Shown: positions 25,966 through 35,690 of the stretch, in pieces
Layout of the letters: each line of letters opens with the position of its first letter
How positions within the stretch are numbered: the first letter of the stretch is position 1
Origin: Ailanthus altissimus
Taxonomy: Eukaryota; Streptophyta; Magnoliopsida; Sapindales; Simaroubaceae
Direction: 5' to 3'
Assembly (NCBI GenBank): GCA_946807835.1
Contig: OX327690.1
Coordinates: 7,908,501 to 7,972,500 of the forward strand
Length of the DNA stretch: 64,000 nucleotides
Program-made: the position numbers and the translations under genes
The notes under the pieces: generated by a model
Databases searched by the model: none
Told to the model about the DNA's origin: nothing
What the model saw: the letters and a program-made list of their open reading frames with translations, nothing else

Positions 25966-27318
25966 TGTTGTGTGTTTTCTATAACACAAATTAGCGCAAG
26001 TGCACGTTGTCGCAACAAGTAATATATGATGAGAAAAGTGTCGATCCCACAGAGAATGATTTGTCTTTTCTAGTTTAAGTACTGAAATAGTGTCTTTCTA
26101 CTATTATCCAGAAAATGATTTAATGTATGATATTAAACTACTCAAGTAAAAGAACAACTTAATTATGCTAAGTGATAAACTAAATTATGAACAAGTTAAA
26201 TTTAATATGAGAAATCCTAGGATTACAAACTATCCCCCATTATGCACATAAATTCAGCAGAATCTCTTTGATGTTTATTGGTTCTCAACTTGATATATTG
26301 ACCAAAACACTCAACACATCACAAGCCTCTTTGCAGGTCAAGCAAATATATTCTATCCAATCAAATATCTATATGTCTATGATAAATAAATTGAACAAAA
26401 TTCATTAAGCACAAGTTTTATGAGCCATACATGCCTTATGAGTATATGTCTATCTCATATGAAACTCAAGTGTACTACATTATGATCATGCATCATTATG
26501 CTTAAGACTAAATACCTAAATGCCTTTGTCAAGTTTATTTAAGCATTTCTAGATCAATTTAACTACTGGCCAAGTAATCAAATAGCATTAAGCACAAGTA
26601 CAATGACTATATCAAAAGCTGAATTAATACCATAAAAGAGAGAACTAAAATCAATCACATAATGAGTTCAAGGATGTAATCCTAGATGAATGAAATTAGC
26701 TCATCATTAAACTACACAATCTTGAAGCTAATTCCATCAATACATGTAAACTAAACATCTTACAACAAGTAAAGAATCAAAGTAAAGAAGACGTCCCTGT
26801 CAAATGTCTTTGTTGTTGAAGCTTGCTTCCTTCCTCTTTGATTTCTCCAAACTTAGAAGTTAGGTGTTTCTTTGTGTTTCCAGCTGCTGTCCCAGTTGGA
26901 GTCTCCTCCAAAATGTAAGTTTTGAGCAAATAAATAGGTAAGAGCACGGAATTAGGGTGCACTTAGGGTTGCTTTTGGGTTTCCTGATTTTTAGGAACCT
27001 GTCAACATTTGCTGTCCAGGTCCCGGCGCCGCGGCGTTGAGATTCAATGCCGCGGCGCTCACTTTCTACAATTGGCGCCGCGGCGCTGCACTGTAGCAAA
27101 CAGTAGTACTGTAGCAACAGTAGCACTGTAGCACAGTGCCTCCATTTGTATTTTTATCTCTAATGCTCCCATTTGCGTCCGTTTTCCGATATTTTTGCTC
27201 CGACAATGCTTAAACCTATAAAATAACATTAATATGCATAAATAGCCCAATTATTGAGATAAATTGAACAAATATCAAGTTAGGAAGATAAAATAGTTTA
27301 TACAATTACGCCTTATCA
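25966..27318 (-). repeat. 3' LTR of element A
   Basis: 1,353 bp, reading TGATAAGGCG...ACACACAACA on the minus strand. It exceeds the 5' LTR by one 17-bp unit in a CTGTAGCAACAGTA-like array at 27,085-27,140, minus a 1-bp indel elsewhere. GC-rich palindromic words (GGCGCCGCGGCG) lie at 27,024-27,085, upstream of a TATA-like TATTTATTTG near 26,930. Confidence 0.93.
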
Positions 27319-28970
27319 AATACCCCCAAACTTAAATACTTGCTCGTCCTCGAGTAAGAGAGCACACGGACAACACAAAAAATGACAACAAACAATAAAA
27401 AGATATAAAACATTGGGTTGGCAAACGATTAGTAATTTATCTCAAAAATTTCTCATGACTACTATTCTCAAGGAAATTCTAAACATCTTAACCGTTCAAC
27501 GTGTTAATCCAACACTTATTTATACCCACAAGTGACCTACTTGGTGTGTGTGTGAATAGCTAAAATCATTAGTAGCATGCGCTCGGATTAGTTTATGCAC
27601 ATAAGATAATGAGATGGTCTCTATGAGATTTTTGCTTTTATTTAACACTCCATATGCTTGTTTTTCGCATCACTCTCCACTAATGTAGGCACACACATAA
27701 TCAAGGATCAAATAGGACTTTAGTTAGCTTGTAATGCATGGCTAGGGTGAGGGTATGATAAAATGGATCAATTTTGGCTCAACTTACACCATAAACACAC
27801 ATTCCTCTTGAGGTTACTCAAACACAACCATTGTTTTCCACTTGATTTCCCCCAAACTTATTTCTTTGATTCTCTAGCTATTTTGTTGCTCTTTTTTTTT
27901 CATTTAATTTAAGTTAGGGGTATAGCAAACTCAATTTTTCTTTTCGTTTCTTTCTTTTTCCTTTCTCTTTGAATTTTTTTTTAACATATAAGTCACTATA
28001 CCCCCAAACTTAAGCTTTTCATATTTGAACAACCAACATTTATAACCAAACCCATAGCTCTTCTTTAATTCACCCCTTCATTTATAAAAGTTCACACAAC
28101 TCTTTAAAAGAAGTGCTATACTTATGGCGTGATAGGTACTATGAAGGATAATAAAAGTAAAGGCTAAGGTAATGATATAGTTAGCAAGAAAAAATGATAA
28201 TTAGGCTCAACGGGGGTGACTACGGTCAAAATTATACATAGGTTGGCTTGAAAGGCTCAATCAGTTCAAAGATGGCCTAAAATCATGTCCTTAATTATGT
28301 ATGCCCTAGGATTTCGCCTTGAGTGATGCTCAAACAAGTTCTAGAGTGTTCTTGAGACCATATTTATTCTTGTAGTGCATAAAAGTCTTCTAAGTAAGCA
28401 TAAAACTAAATAATTCTAACTATGTGCTCGAAATATCAAGTGGTCACAAAGTGAAGCTGAACTTGTCCTAGATTACCAAGTAAACAATCACAACATTCAT
28501 TGTTTCCCAAAGAACATAGCATTTGAAATCATGTTTCTATTTCATATTATTGACTACTAATCATTCAACCAACCCACAACTGAACACTAAAATGAAAGAA
28601 AACAAACAAAACAAAAAAAAATTATGCAAAACAAACAACTAAAAACAGAATTAAAAACAAAACAAATAAATAAACAGAACTAAAAACAGAACAAATGGGA
28701 AAGTGTTTCCCTATCCCCCAAACTTAATATCCGACATGTCCTCATGGCAAAACAAAAAGAAATATAAGACAAAAAGCATAGAAATACTTCCCTGAAATAG
28801 AGTCCGGGCTTTAGTCATCATTTGTTGCTGTTGTATCTTCATCTTCGCTGACAAAGCCATTTTGCTAAGAACACTAATTTGCCAACTAAAACCCCTCCAC
28901 CAATCTCCTTGGGTTGCCTCCCAAACAGCGCCTGGTTTTTCGTCTCTAGCTAGACGTTATCCTTTTTGAC
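27319..28970 (-). other. 3' untranslated region of element A with reiterated polypurine tracts
   Basis: The region has no coding frame. On the minus strand the motif AAGTTTGGGGG occurs just before the 3' LTR (27,323-27,335, where it serves as the polypurine tract for plus-strand priming) and again near 27,848, 28,000 and 28,718. The copy near 28,718 and the terminal one are each preceded by GAGGAC words. The segment at 28,905-28,935 (AGGCGCTGTTTGGGAGGC on the minus strand) resembles a conserved block after pol in Athila/Tat elements. Confidence 0.7.
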
Positions 28971-29267
28971 TCAATGAGGATCAAACTGCATATCTGAGGC
29001 ATCTCCCTTATGGAACTTAAGTCGATGTCTTCGGGTGCTAACATTCTTTTTCTTCGACTTCCACAACTCCATAAGAAAATCTTGAAGTGGCATCTCTGAC
29101 CTTTTTGCTTTGAGCCTTCCCAGAAAGACTTTAATCTTAGACTGGAAGATTGAACTCCAATAGCCTATTTTCGCTGTTTTCTTTGTGAAAGTATTTTGCC
29201 TCTTCTTGGTTATCAATCTGTACCATGATGCCTTTTTATGACCTTGATGTTGAATGGCTTCTATCAC
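28971..29267 (-). pseudogene. Relic of integrase C-terminus in element A
   Basis: The 98-codon frame is in phase with the protease ORF but separated from it by a TAA stop. The part SKIKVFLGRLKAK ... MELWKSKKK ... HRLKFHKGDASDMQFDP resembles the end of Athila/Tat polyproteins, where a segment like FPGKLRSRW precedes a final NGHRLKHY-type motif. The usual RWSGPF core is garbled. The upstream 60 residues are not recognised. It marks the right side of an internal deletion of RT, RNase H and integrase. Confidence 0.6.
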
Positions 29268-29285
29268 TTTTAGCCTCTGAGGTAA

Positions 29286-30248
29286 TTATATTTCATCCGA
29301 AATTACCATGTCCATTTGGAAACAATAGGAATAATCCTTGGAAATCTGTAGATTAAGGTAACCCTTGACTGCATTTTCTAGAGAGTCTTGGCTATAATGG
29401 CTGTTGAATATCCTTTTAATATCTCTGTCAATTGTGCTGATGCAGTAACATTCATCTACTTCTTTGGGAAATTCCATGGCTTTGAACACATCAAACGTCA
29501 CCTCTTCGTCTTGCACTCTCATAGTAAGTTCTCCTTTTTGGACATCAATCAAGGTTCTACCGGTAGCTAAGAAAGGTCTTCCCAAAATGATTGGAATTTC
29601 AAGATCCTCTTCCATATCCAACACAATGAAGTCAGCTGGGAATATAAATTTATCTACCTTAACTAACACATCTTCAATCACACCTTTAGGGTATGTGAGT
29701 GAACGATCTGCAAGTTGTAAAGTAACATTTGTAGGCTTGGCTTCCCCCAATCCTAGCTGGTTGTAGATAGACAAAGGCATCAAATTTATGCTAGCCCCTA
29801 GATCACATAAAGCTTTACCAAAATACCGGTTTCCAATTGTGCATGGAATGGTAAAACTTCCTGGATCCTTGAGCTTTGGAGGCAATTTTTTCTGCAATAT
29901 TGCACTGCATTCTTCTGTCAACGCTACAGTTTCATACTCGTCCAGCTTCTTTTTCCTTGAAAGAATGTCCTTCATGAATTTAACATAGCTAGGCATTTGC
30001 TCTAATGCATCTACAAATGGTATGTTAATGTGCAGTTTCTTAAAAATTTCCAGAAACTTTGTAAACTGCTTCTCTTTCTTTTGCTTCTGTAGTCGCTGAG
30101 GAAATGGTGGTGGTCTATAAGGCTGCACCTTCTCTTTCTGTATAACCTTTTCTTTTGCTGCACTATCTTTTTGCTTTTTATTCCCCTTTGCAGAATTTTC
30201 TGTATCTGCAGAACTTTCTGCATTTGCTGATGATTTAGGTCTTCCCAC
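29286..30248 (-). CDS. Element A aspartic protease domain (pro)
   Basis: About 320 codons continuing gag's frame after one TGA stop; the first codon listed is GTG, so translation probably depends on readthrough rather than a new start. A Lys/Pro-rich linker (to about residue 70) and HINIPFVDALEQMPSYVKF lead to the retropepsin, whose catalytic motif is DLGAS at residues 149-153 with FTIPCTIGN upstream and EIPIILGRPFLATGRTLID downstream, the ILGRPF flap-side motif. DLGAS in place of DTGAS is usual in Athila-type proteases. It would cleave Gag and Gag-Pol inside virus-like particles. The frame ends with a stop where RT should follow. Confidence 0.88.
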   Translation of the reverse strand: MGRPKSSANAESSADTENSAKGNKKQKDSAAKEKVIQKEKVQPYRPPPFPQRLQKQKKEKQFTKFLEIFKKLHINIPFVDALEQMPSYVKFMKDILSRKKKLDEYETVALTEECSAILQKKLPPKLKDPGSFTIPCTIGNRYFGKALCDLGASINLMPLSIYNQLGLGEAKPTNVTLQLADRSLTYPKGVIEDVLVKVDKFIFPADFIVLDMEEDLEIPIILGRPFLATGRTLIDVQKGELTMRVQDEEVTFDVFKAMEFPKEVDECYCISTIDRDIKRIFNSHYSQDSLENAVKGYLNLQISKDYSYCFQMDMVISDEI

Positions 30249-30254
30249 AATGTT

Positions 30255-31616
30255 TCACAATTCTTTACTGCTTCTCAACGTTACTGATTTGCATTGCTCT
30301 TTGTCACCTTTTGGATTAACTTCCGTGTTACTCGGTAACGACCCTTGAGGACGGTTGTTCATTGCAGAAGCTAATTGACCAACTTGGTTTTCTAAGGTGC
30401 GAAGAGATGCTGATTGGCTTTGCAAAAGTTGGTCAGTTTGCCTTATGTATTGAATTAACAATTCCTCAACACCAGGTTTTTTTTCTTGCTGAAATTGTTG
30501 CTGCTGCTGCTGCATTTGAAATCCGGGTGGACTCATAGATTTTGAGGACTGCCCTTGGTTATTATCATTCCAAGAAAAATTTGGATGATTCCTCCACCCT
30601 GGATTGTAAAACTTCGAGTTGGGATTATGTTGCTGCCGATTGTAACTCCCTACATATTGTGCTGTCTCCATGCATAGACCATTTTGGTGATTATCTCCAC
30701 AAAAATCACAAGTTGGTGGTTGGCTTTTTACTGCATTGACTCTAAGTGTATCCATCTTCTTAGCCAACAAACTAACTTGTGCTGTCAAGGAAGTGAGTGC
30801 ATCAATTTCATGCACACCAGCAACTTTTCTTGGATTCACTCTTTCTGATGGCCATTGGTAGCTGTTGGAGGCCATTTCTTCTAACAAGTCATATGCCACA
30901 TCTGTGGACTTGCTCATTAACGCCCCTCCAGCTGCTGCATCTACAATCATTCTTAAATGTCCCACCAATCCATTATAAAATGTTTGCACCAACAACCATT
31001 TGGGAACTCCATGATGTGGACACTTTCTCAGCATATCCTTAAATCTCTCCCATGATTCATACAATGATTCTGACTCATGTTGTACAAAAGAGGTAATATC
31101 ATTACGCATCTTTGCAGTTTTGGCCGGTGGGAAGAACTTGGCTAAGAACTTTTGTGCCAAATCATCCCATGTTGTTATTGAACCGGATGGTGATGATATT
31201 AACCAACTTTTTGCTTTGTCCCTCAAGGAGAATTGAAACAACCTGAGTCTTATGGCATTATCTGACACGCCATTGTATTTGAATGTGTCACAAATTTCTA
31301 AGAAATTTGTGATATGCTCGTTGGGATCATCATTCGGGAAGTCGCTGAACTGCACTAATTCTTTAAGCATTTGAATAGTCCCCAGCTTGATTTCAAAGTT
31401 GTTAGCATTGATATTTGGCCTGCGAATGCTCGAGTGTATGCCATTCACCCAAGGAACTGCATAGTCTCTTAAGGCTCTTGGCTCTGCACAAACATTCTGG
31501 TTTTGCTCTTCCATGCTAGTCACTTGGTTTTGGTCTCGTCGTAATCTTCTTAGTGTCCTCTCAATTTCAGGATCAAAGTATGCTAGATCAACGCTCTTGG
31601 AACGTCTCATACACAC
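30255..31616 (-). CDS. Element A Gag
   Basis: 453 codons encoding the capsid-like Gag of an Athila-type element. The capsid core includes FSDFPNDDPNEHITNFLEIC, RLFQFSLRDKAKSWL, FLAKFFPPAKT, SLYESWERFKDMLRKCPHHG and the TFYNGL motif. A zinc knuckle CDFCGDNHQNGLC (C-x2-C-x3-H-x4-C) lies near residue 302, followed by a Gln/Asn-rich tail and [12 protein letters not shown]. The start ATG is only about 85 bases from the primer site. A single TGA at 30,257-30,255 separates it in frame from protease; whether this is a mutation or a readthrough stop is open. Confidence 0.92.
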   Translation of the reverse strand: MCMRRSKSVDLAYFDPEIERTLRRLRRDQNQVTSMEEQNQNVCAEPRALRDYAVPWVNGIHSSIRRPNINANNFEIKLGTIQMLKELVQFSDFPNDDPNEHITNFLEICDTFKYNGVSDNAIRLRLFQFSLRDKAKSWLISSPSGSITTWDDLAQKFLAKFFPPAKTAKMRNDITSFVQHESESLYESWERFKDMLRKCPHHGVPKWLLVQTFYNGLVGHLRMIVDAAAGGALMSKSTDVAYDLLEEMASNSYQWPSERVNPRKVAGVHEIDALTSLTAQVSLLAKKMDTLRVNAVKSQPPTCDFCGDNHQNGLCMETAQYVGSYNRQQHNPNSKFYNPGWRNHPNFSWNDNNQGQSSKSMSPPGFQMQQQQQQFQQEKKPGVEELLIQYIRQTDQLLQSQSASLRTLENQVGQLASAMNNRPQGSLPSNTEVNPKGDKEQCKSVTLRSSKEL

Positions 31617-31699
31617 CTGAAATTTCTACAAACAAAAACAGAAATCTGAATTAACAGGAGAAAAGATTTGTATCAGTATTAAAATAAAAAAAATTTCAT

Positions 31700-31717
31700 T
31701 CCCCGGCAACGGCGCCA
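31700..31717 (-). promoter_or_regulatory. Element A primer-binding site (tRNA-Asp)
   Basis: On the minus strand TGGCGCCGTTGCCGGGGA is complementary to the 3' end of plant tRNA-Asp with its CCA tail. It lies 6 bases inside the 5' LTR, the usual primer of Athila/Tat elements. Confidence 0.93.
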
Positions 31718-31723
31718 AATACT

Positions 31724-33060
31724 TGTTGTGTGTTTTCTATAACACAAATTAGCGCAAGTGCACGTTGTCGCAACAAGTAATATATGATGAGAAAAGTGTC
31801 GATCCTACAGAGAATGATTTGTCTTTTCTAGTTTAAGTACTGAAATAGTGTCTTTCTACTATTATCCAGAAAATGATTTAATGTATGATATTAAACTTCT
31901 CAAGTAAAAGAACAACTTAATTATGCTAAGTGATAAACTAAATTATGAACAAGTTAAATTTAATATGAGAAATCCTAGGATTACAAACTATCCCCCATTA
32001 TGCACATAAATTCAGCAGAATCTCTTTGATGTTTATTGGTTCTCAACTTGATATATTGACCAAAACACTCAACACATCACAAGCCTCTTTTGCAGGTCAA
32101 GCAAATATATTCTATCCAATCAAATATCTATATGTCTATGATAAATAAATTGAACAAAATTCATTAAGCACAAGTTTTATGAGCCATACATGCCTTATGA
32201 GTATATGTCTATCTCATATGAAACTCAAGTGTACTACATTATGATCATGCATCATTATGCTTAAGACTAAATACCTAAATGCCTTTGTCAAGTTTATTTA
32301 AGCATTTCTAGATCAATTTAACTACTGGCCAAGTAATCAAATAGCATTAAGCACAAGTACAATGACTATATCAAAAGCTGAATTAATACCATAAAAGAGA
32401 GAACTAAAATCAATCACATAATGAGTTCAAGGATGTAATCCTAGATGAATGAAATTAGCTCATCATTAAACTACACAATCTTGAAGCTAATTCCATCAAT
32501 ACATGTAAACTAAACATCTTACAACAAGTAAAGAATCAAAGCAAAGAAGACGTCCCTGTCAAATGTCTTTGTTGTTGAAGCTTGCTTCCTTCCTCTTTGA
32601 TTTCTCCAAACTTAGAAGTTAGGTGTTTCTTTGTGTTTCCAGCTGCTGTCCCAGCTGTAGTCTCCTCCAAAATGTAAGTTTTGAGCAAATAAATAGGTAA
32701 GAGCACTGAATTAGGGCGCACTTAGGGTTGCTTTTGGGTTTCCTGATTTTCAGGAATCTGTCAACATTTGCTGTCCAGGTCCCGGCGCCGCGGCGTTGAG
32801 ATTCAATGCCGTGGCGCTCACTTTCTGCAATTGGCGCCGCGGCGCTGCACTGTAGCAAACAGTGGCACTGTAGCACAGTGCCTCCATTTGTATTTTTATC
32901 TCTAATGCTCCCATTTGCGTCTGTTTTCCGATATTTTTGCTCCGACAATGCTTAAACCTATAAAATAACATTAATATGCATAAATAGCCCAATTATTGAG
33001 ATAAATTGAACAAATATCAAGTTATGAAGATAAAATAGTTTATACAATTACGCCTTATTA
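31724..33060 (-). repeat. 5' LTR of element A
   Basis: 1,337 bp. Its outermost base pair is TA rather than TG on the minus strand (TAATAAGGCG against TGATAAGGCG in the 3' LTR), a single change in the terminal dinucleotide. It has the same GC-rich palindrome array at about 32,783-32,850. Confidence 0.93.
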
Positions 33061-33259
33061 GTGCTACGGCACTAAGCAACCATTGCTGTAGTGCGTAGAC
33101 CTAGAAAAGTGCCATTCGCATGTTCTGAATTCTCCCTTACTTTTGGCTTTCTGTTTCATTCCATTTTTTCATCCATCCAATGTGTTCTTAATCATATATC
33201 GGCTCTTCATTAATTTTCAACTCAAAATAATATTCAAATACAATTTTGAATAACCAAAT

Positions 33260-34930
33260 TTCCACGGCAACTCTACACTTTCGTCAATAAAATGAATGGT
33301 GAGTATTACTACCTTTAACCTAAGGGGAATAATATATTTTTACCGACTTAAATGACATTGGTTAACATTGGAAAAACCAAATAACCAGGTTATTATTCAT
33401 AGGGAATGGTAACAATTTGCAAGCAGGTTCTCAATTGATAGGGATAGGAATAGTTTGAATTTGACAACTTAGTAAGAGAGATAGATTTTGAGAGAAAAAT
33501 CTCTCTAGAGCCATTCCTAGATAAAAAAAACTTTCAGTAAGATTTATGTGCTCAATGTTTATAGTAAGGATTGTACTTAATGTTTATAGTAAGAAAGCTA
33601 AAAAATAAAGATAAAAGTTACTGATCTAGCAAGTTAGATCAAGTTTCAAAGGCTTAAAATAAAGATGCAGATAAACTTGCTCACAAAACCTCAATGATTA
33701 ATAAGCTATATGAACAAGGTAATGATTATGCTGATGGTTAAGGATTAGGGAGCATTAAACTACTGTAGCAGACCTTGATATTATGAGTATTCTTAGAGTT
33801 ATAGTAACTACTTAGCTGGTTGTATTAGTGGAGTTTGTGGTAGATTCAATGGAGGTGCTTATTAATGCTCCTATTTCTAATGCTTAGGAAACATTCATTC
33901 TTAAGCAAAGTTAGAAGGATAATGTTATTGTTGTTTTCCTAGATGATGATGAATTGTTTAAATTGTTTGATTTTAGTGATCAAGTGATATATTGACCCTA
34001 AACTTGTTTGTTAGAATAGAACTACTAATGAGATTCCCTCTGATGATTAATTACTTGTAAATGAATTAGTAAAGAGGTAGAAGACAAGGGAAGCTTCTAG
34101 TTCTCAACCAACCCAGAGCCATATTTTGTCTTGTCTAATAGAGATAGTCATACACCTTGTAGATAATTAACCTAAATAAATGAGGCAACCAAAAAAACCA
34201 AACAATGAATCTTTAAAGTAGCTATTTATGACAACATTAGGAGTTTTGTGTTAGACTCTTTTTCAAACTCAATCATTTAAGAAATATTATTGACAAAAAG
34301 TGGCTCATTTTCTTCATCATTTAAGGGATAAGGGATAATCACTTAATGTGATTATCATTTAAAGAATGTAATAAAGTTTTTTTTATAAGAAAATGCCTAT
34401 TATAAATTGAACACATTTTTTTATAGGAGAATGCATAATAGAAATACACACAAATATAATGATAAAAGACTCTAAGCCATTCAATCTCATTTCAATTTCT
34501 TACATCATAATTTTGATTATGGTTTAGAAGATTCTAAATTCTCAAAAATCAATTTTCAAATTGTTTAAGTTAGTAATGGCGGTGATATGTTTGTTTATAC
34601 TTTCATTTTAATTTCTACATTTAATCTAAATACTTTTTGATATTCTTTTATCTTTGTTACACGTAAGAAGTCCTTTCCGTCCATCCCTAGTTAGTCTTCT
34701 TTTAAGGTTATTGAGCATATTATATTATTTTAGAACCTAATATGGTCCACATCCCTGATGAGAATACAAATATGTCTCAAATTTTGGCATCTATATAGCT
34801 TAGCAGTGGTGGGTTTCTAAAGGTTATTCTATTAAATACCCAAGCATCAATAGGCATGGTATCTAATGCTAAGGGGTTTTTAGTCCTGCTAATATATCTA
34901 AAGGTACATTTGATGATTGGATGGAAGAAT
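33260..34930. other. Unrecognised degenerate DNA
   Basis: There are short plus-strand open patches (for example around 33,660-33,760 and 34,740-34,930), but none shows a domain I can name. It is probably old transposon DNA. Confidence 0.4.
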
Positions 34931-34935
34931 GTTTT

Positions 34936-35056
34936 AAAAAGCAGCAACTGATAGTCAAAAGGAGTTTACAACATTTGAGAATTATAATTGCTAAAAGTTA
35001 GCACTATTGTATGAATATTTTATTTTAAACTCCTTTTGATTATTAGTTGCTGCTTT
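34936..35056. repeat. Inverted repeat, about 32-base arms
   Basis: The left arm 34,936-34,967 (AAAAAGCAGCAACTGATAG...) and right arm 35,025-35,056 are inverted copies with two or three mismatches. Inside the loop is GAGAATTATAATTGCTAAAAG, shortened here, which recurs as a direct copy near 35,283, so the region has been rearranged. Confidence 0.8.
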
Positions 35057-35090
35057 GTAAAAAATTCTATACAATATGTTTTTATTAACT

Positions 35091-35690
35091 TTGTGTTTAC
35101 ATGTCATCCCATTATTGTATGAATATTTTATTTTATAATATTTATACAATACATTTTTATTAAATTGTTAATTTCATTAACTAAATGGTACAATGCTTGT
35201 TATGCTACAAACATTGTATGATCTGAAGGAGTTTAGATTTGGCCTAAAGGAGTTTAGAGCAGCGCTAAGGGTTAGCAACGCTGAGAATTATAATTGCTAA
35301 AAGTTAGCACTATTAAGAGTTAGTAGGTTATAAAAGTCAACCATATCTAAGAGTTAGGACCTTATCTGTAACGGGACTTTATAGACTTGAGAATACATCA
35401 GTAATAACATAGTTATAAGGAGTTGCAATAGGTGCTAAGTAATGTTAATATACAAATCTACTCTCAAATTATATGTTTCTAGTCTTATTCACTAATGCGG
35501 GTCTATCGGTGAAACTCTTTCTAATAGACCAATGTATACTATACCTAAATAGTTTAGATGGTTGTTCTTAGCTGACCATAGGCTTATCAAAAGTTCGTAT
35601 AGCATACAAAAATTCAGTAAGGACTGAATACTAAACAGGCTCAACGAGGACCCCAATAGACTTCACATGAAGCTGTCAATGGTAAGTCCT
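35091..35690 (+). mobile_element. Truncated LTR of the 56,037-58,097 family
   Basis: Shared blocks with the solo LTR include TGTCATCCCA, TTGTATGAATATTT, GGTA(C)AATGCTTGTTA, AAAGGAGTTT, GGTGCTAAG-like words, TTATCTGTAA, ACTGAATACT/ACTGAGTACT and GAGGACCCCAATAGAC. Only the first 550-600 bases of that LTR are represented; the copy stops where a copia fragment begins. Confidence 0.7.

Larger units (their letters stand above)
25966..33060 (-). mobile_element. Element A: Athila-like Ty3/gypsy element with gag and protease only
   Basis: The 7,095-bp element is bounded by LTRs and a perfect 5-bp target duplication, GTGCT, at 25,961-25,965 and 33,061-33,065. In its own direction it has: 5' LTR 33,060-31,724, primer site for tRNA-Asp, gag 31,616-30,255, protease 30,248-29,286, a short relic of the integrase C-terminus 29,267-28,971, a long 3' untranslated region and 3' LTR 27,318-25,966. 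Reverse transcriptase, RNase H and the integrase core are absent, so it needs another element's enzymes to move. The LTRs differ at only about 14 positions plus small indels, so the insertion is recent compared with its surroundings. Confidence 0.92.
25370..33250 (-). mobile_element. Old copia-like LTR interrupted by element A
   Basis: The parts 25,370-25,965 and 33,066-33,250 join into one LTR-like unit once element A and one copy of its duplication are removed. The left part has the motif GGTTCAACAAAAAATAC with TACGTCCACGGTGGATT seen in other copia LTRs here, and TATA-like TTTATATAGA near 25,755. The junction region is GC-richer with GCGACGCTAC and GTGCTACGGCAC words. No primer site or pol is attached, so it is probably a solo or truncated LTR. 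Outer limits are approximate. Confidence 0.5.

Noticed and set aside
26777..27250. Overlapping minus-strand frames in the element A LTR, repeated at 32,536-32,992
   Set aside because: They recur in both LTRs because the LTRs are copies. The frames run through promoter-like repeat DNA and show no domain.
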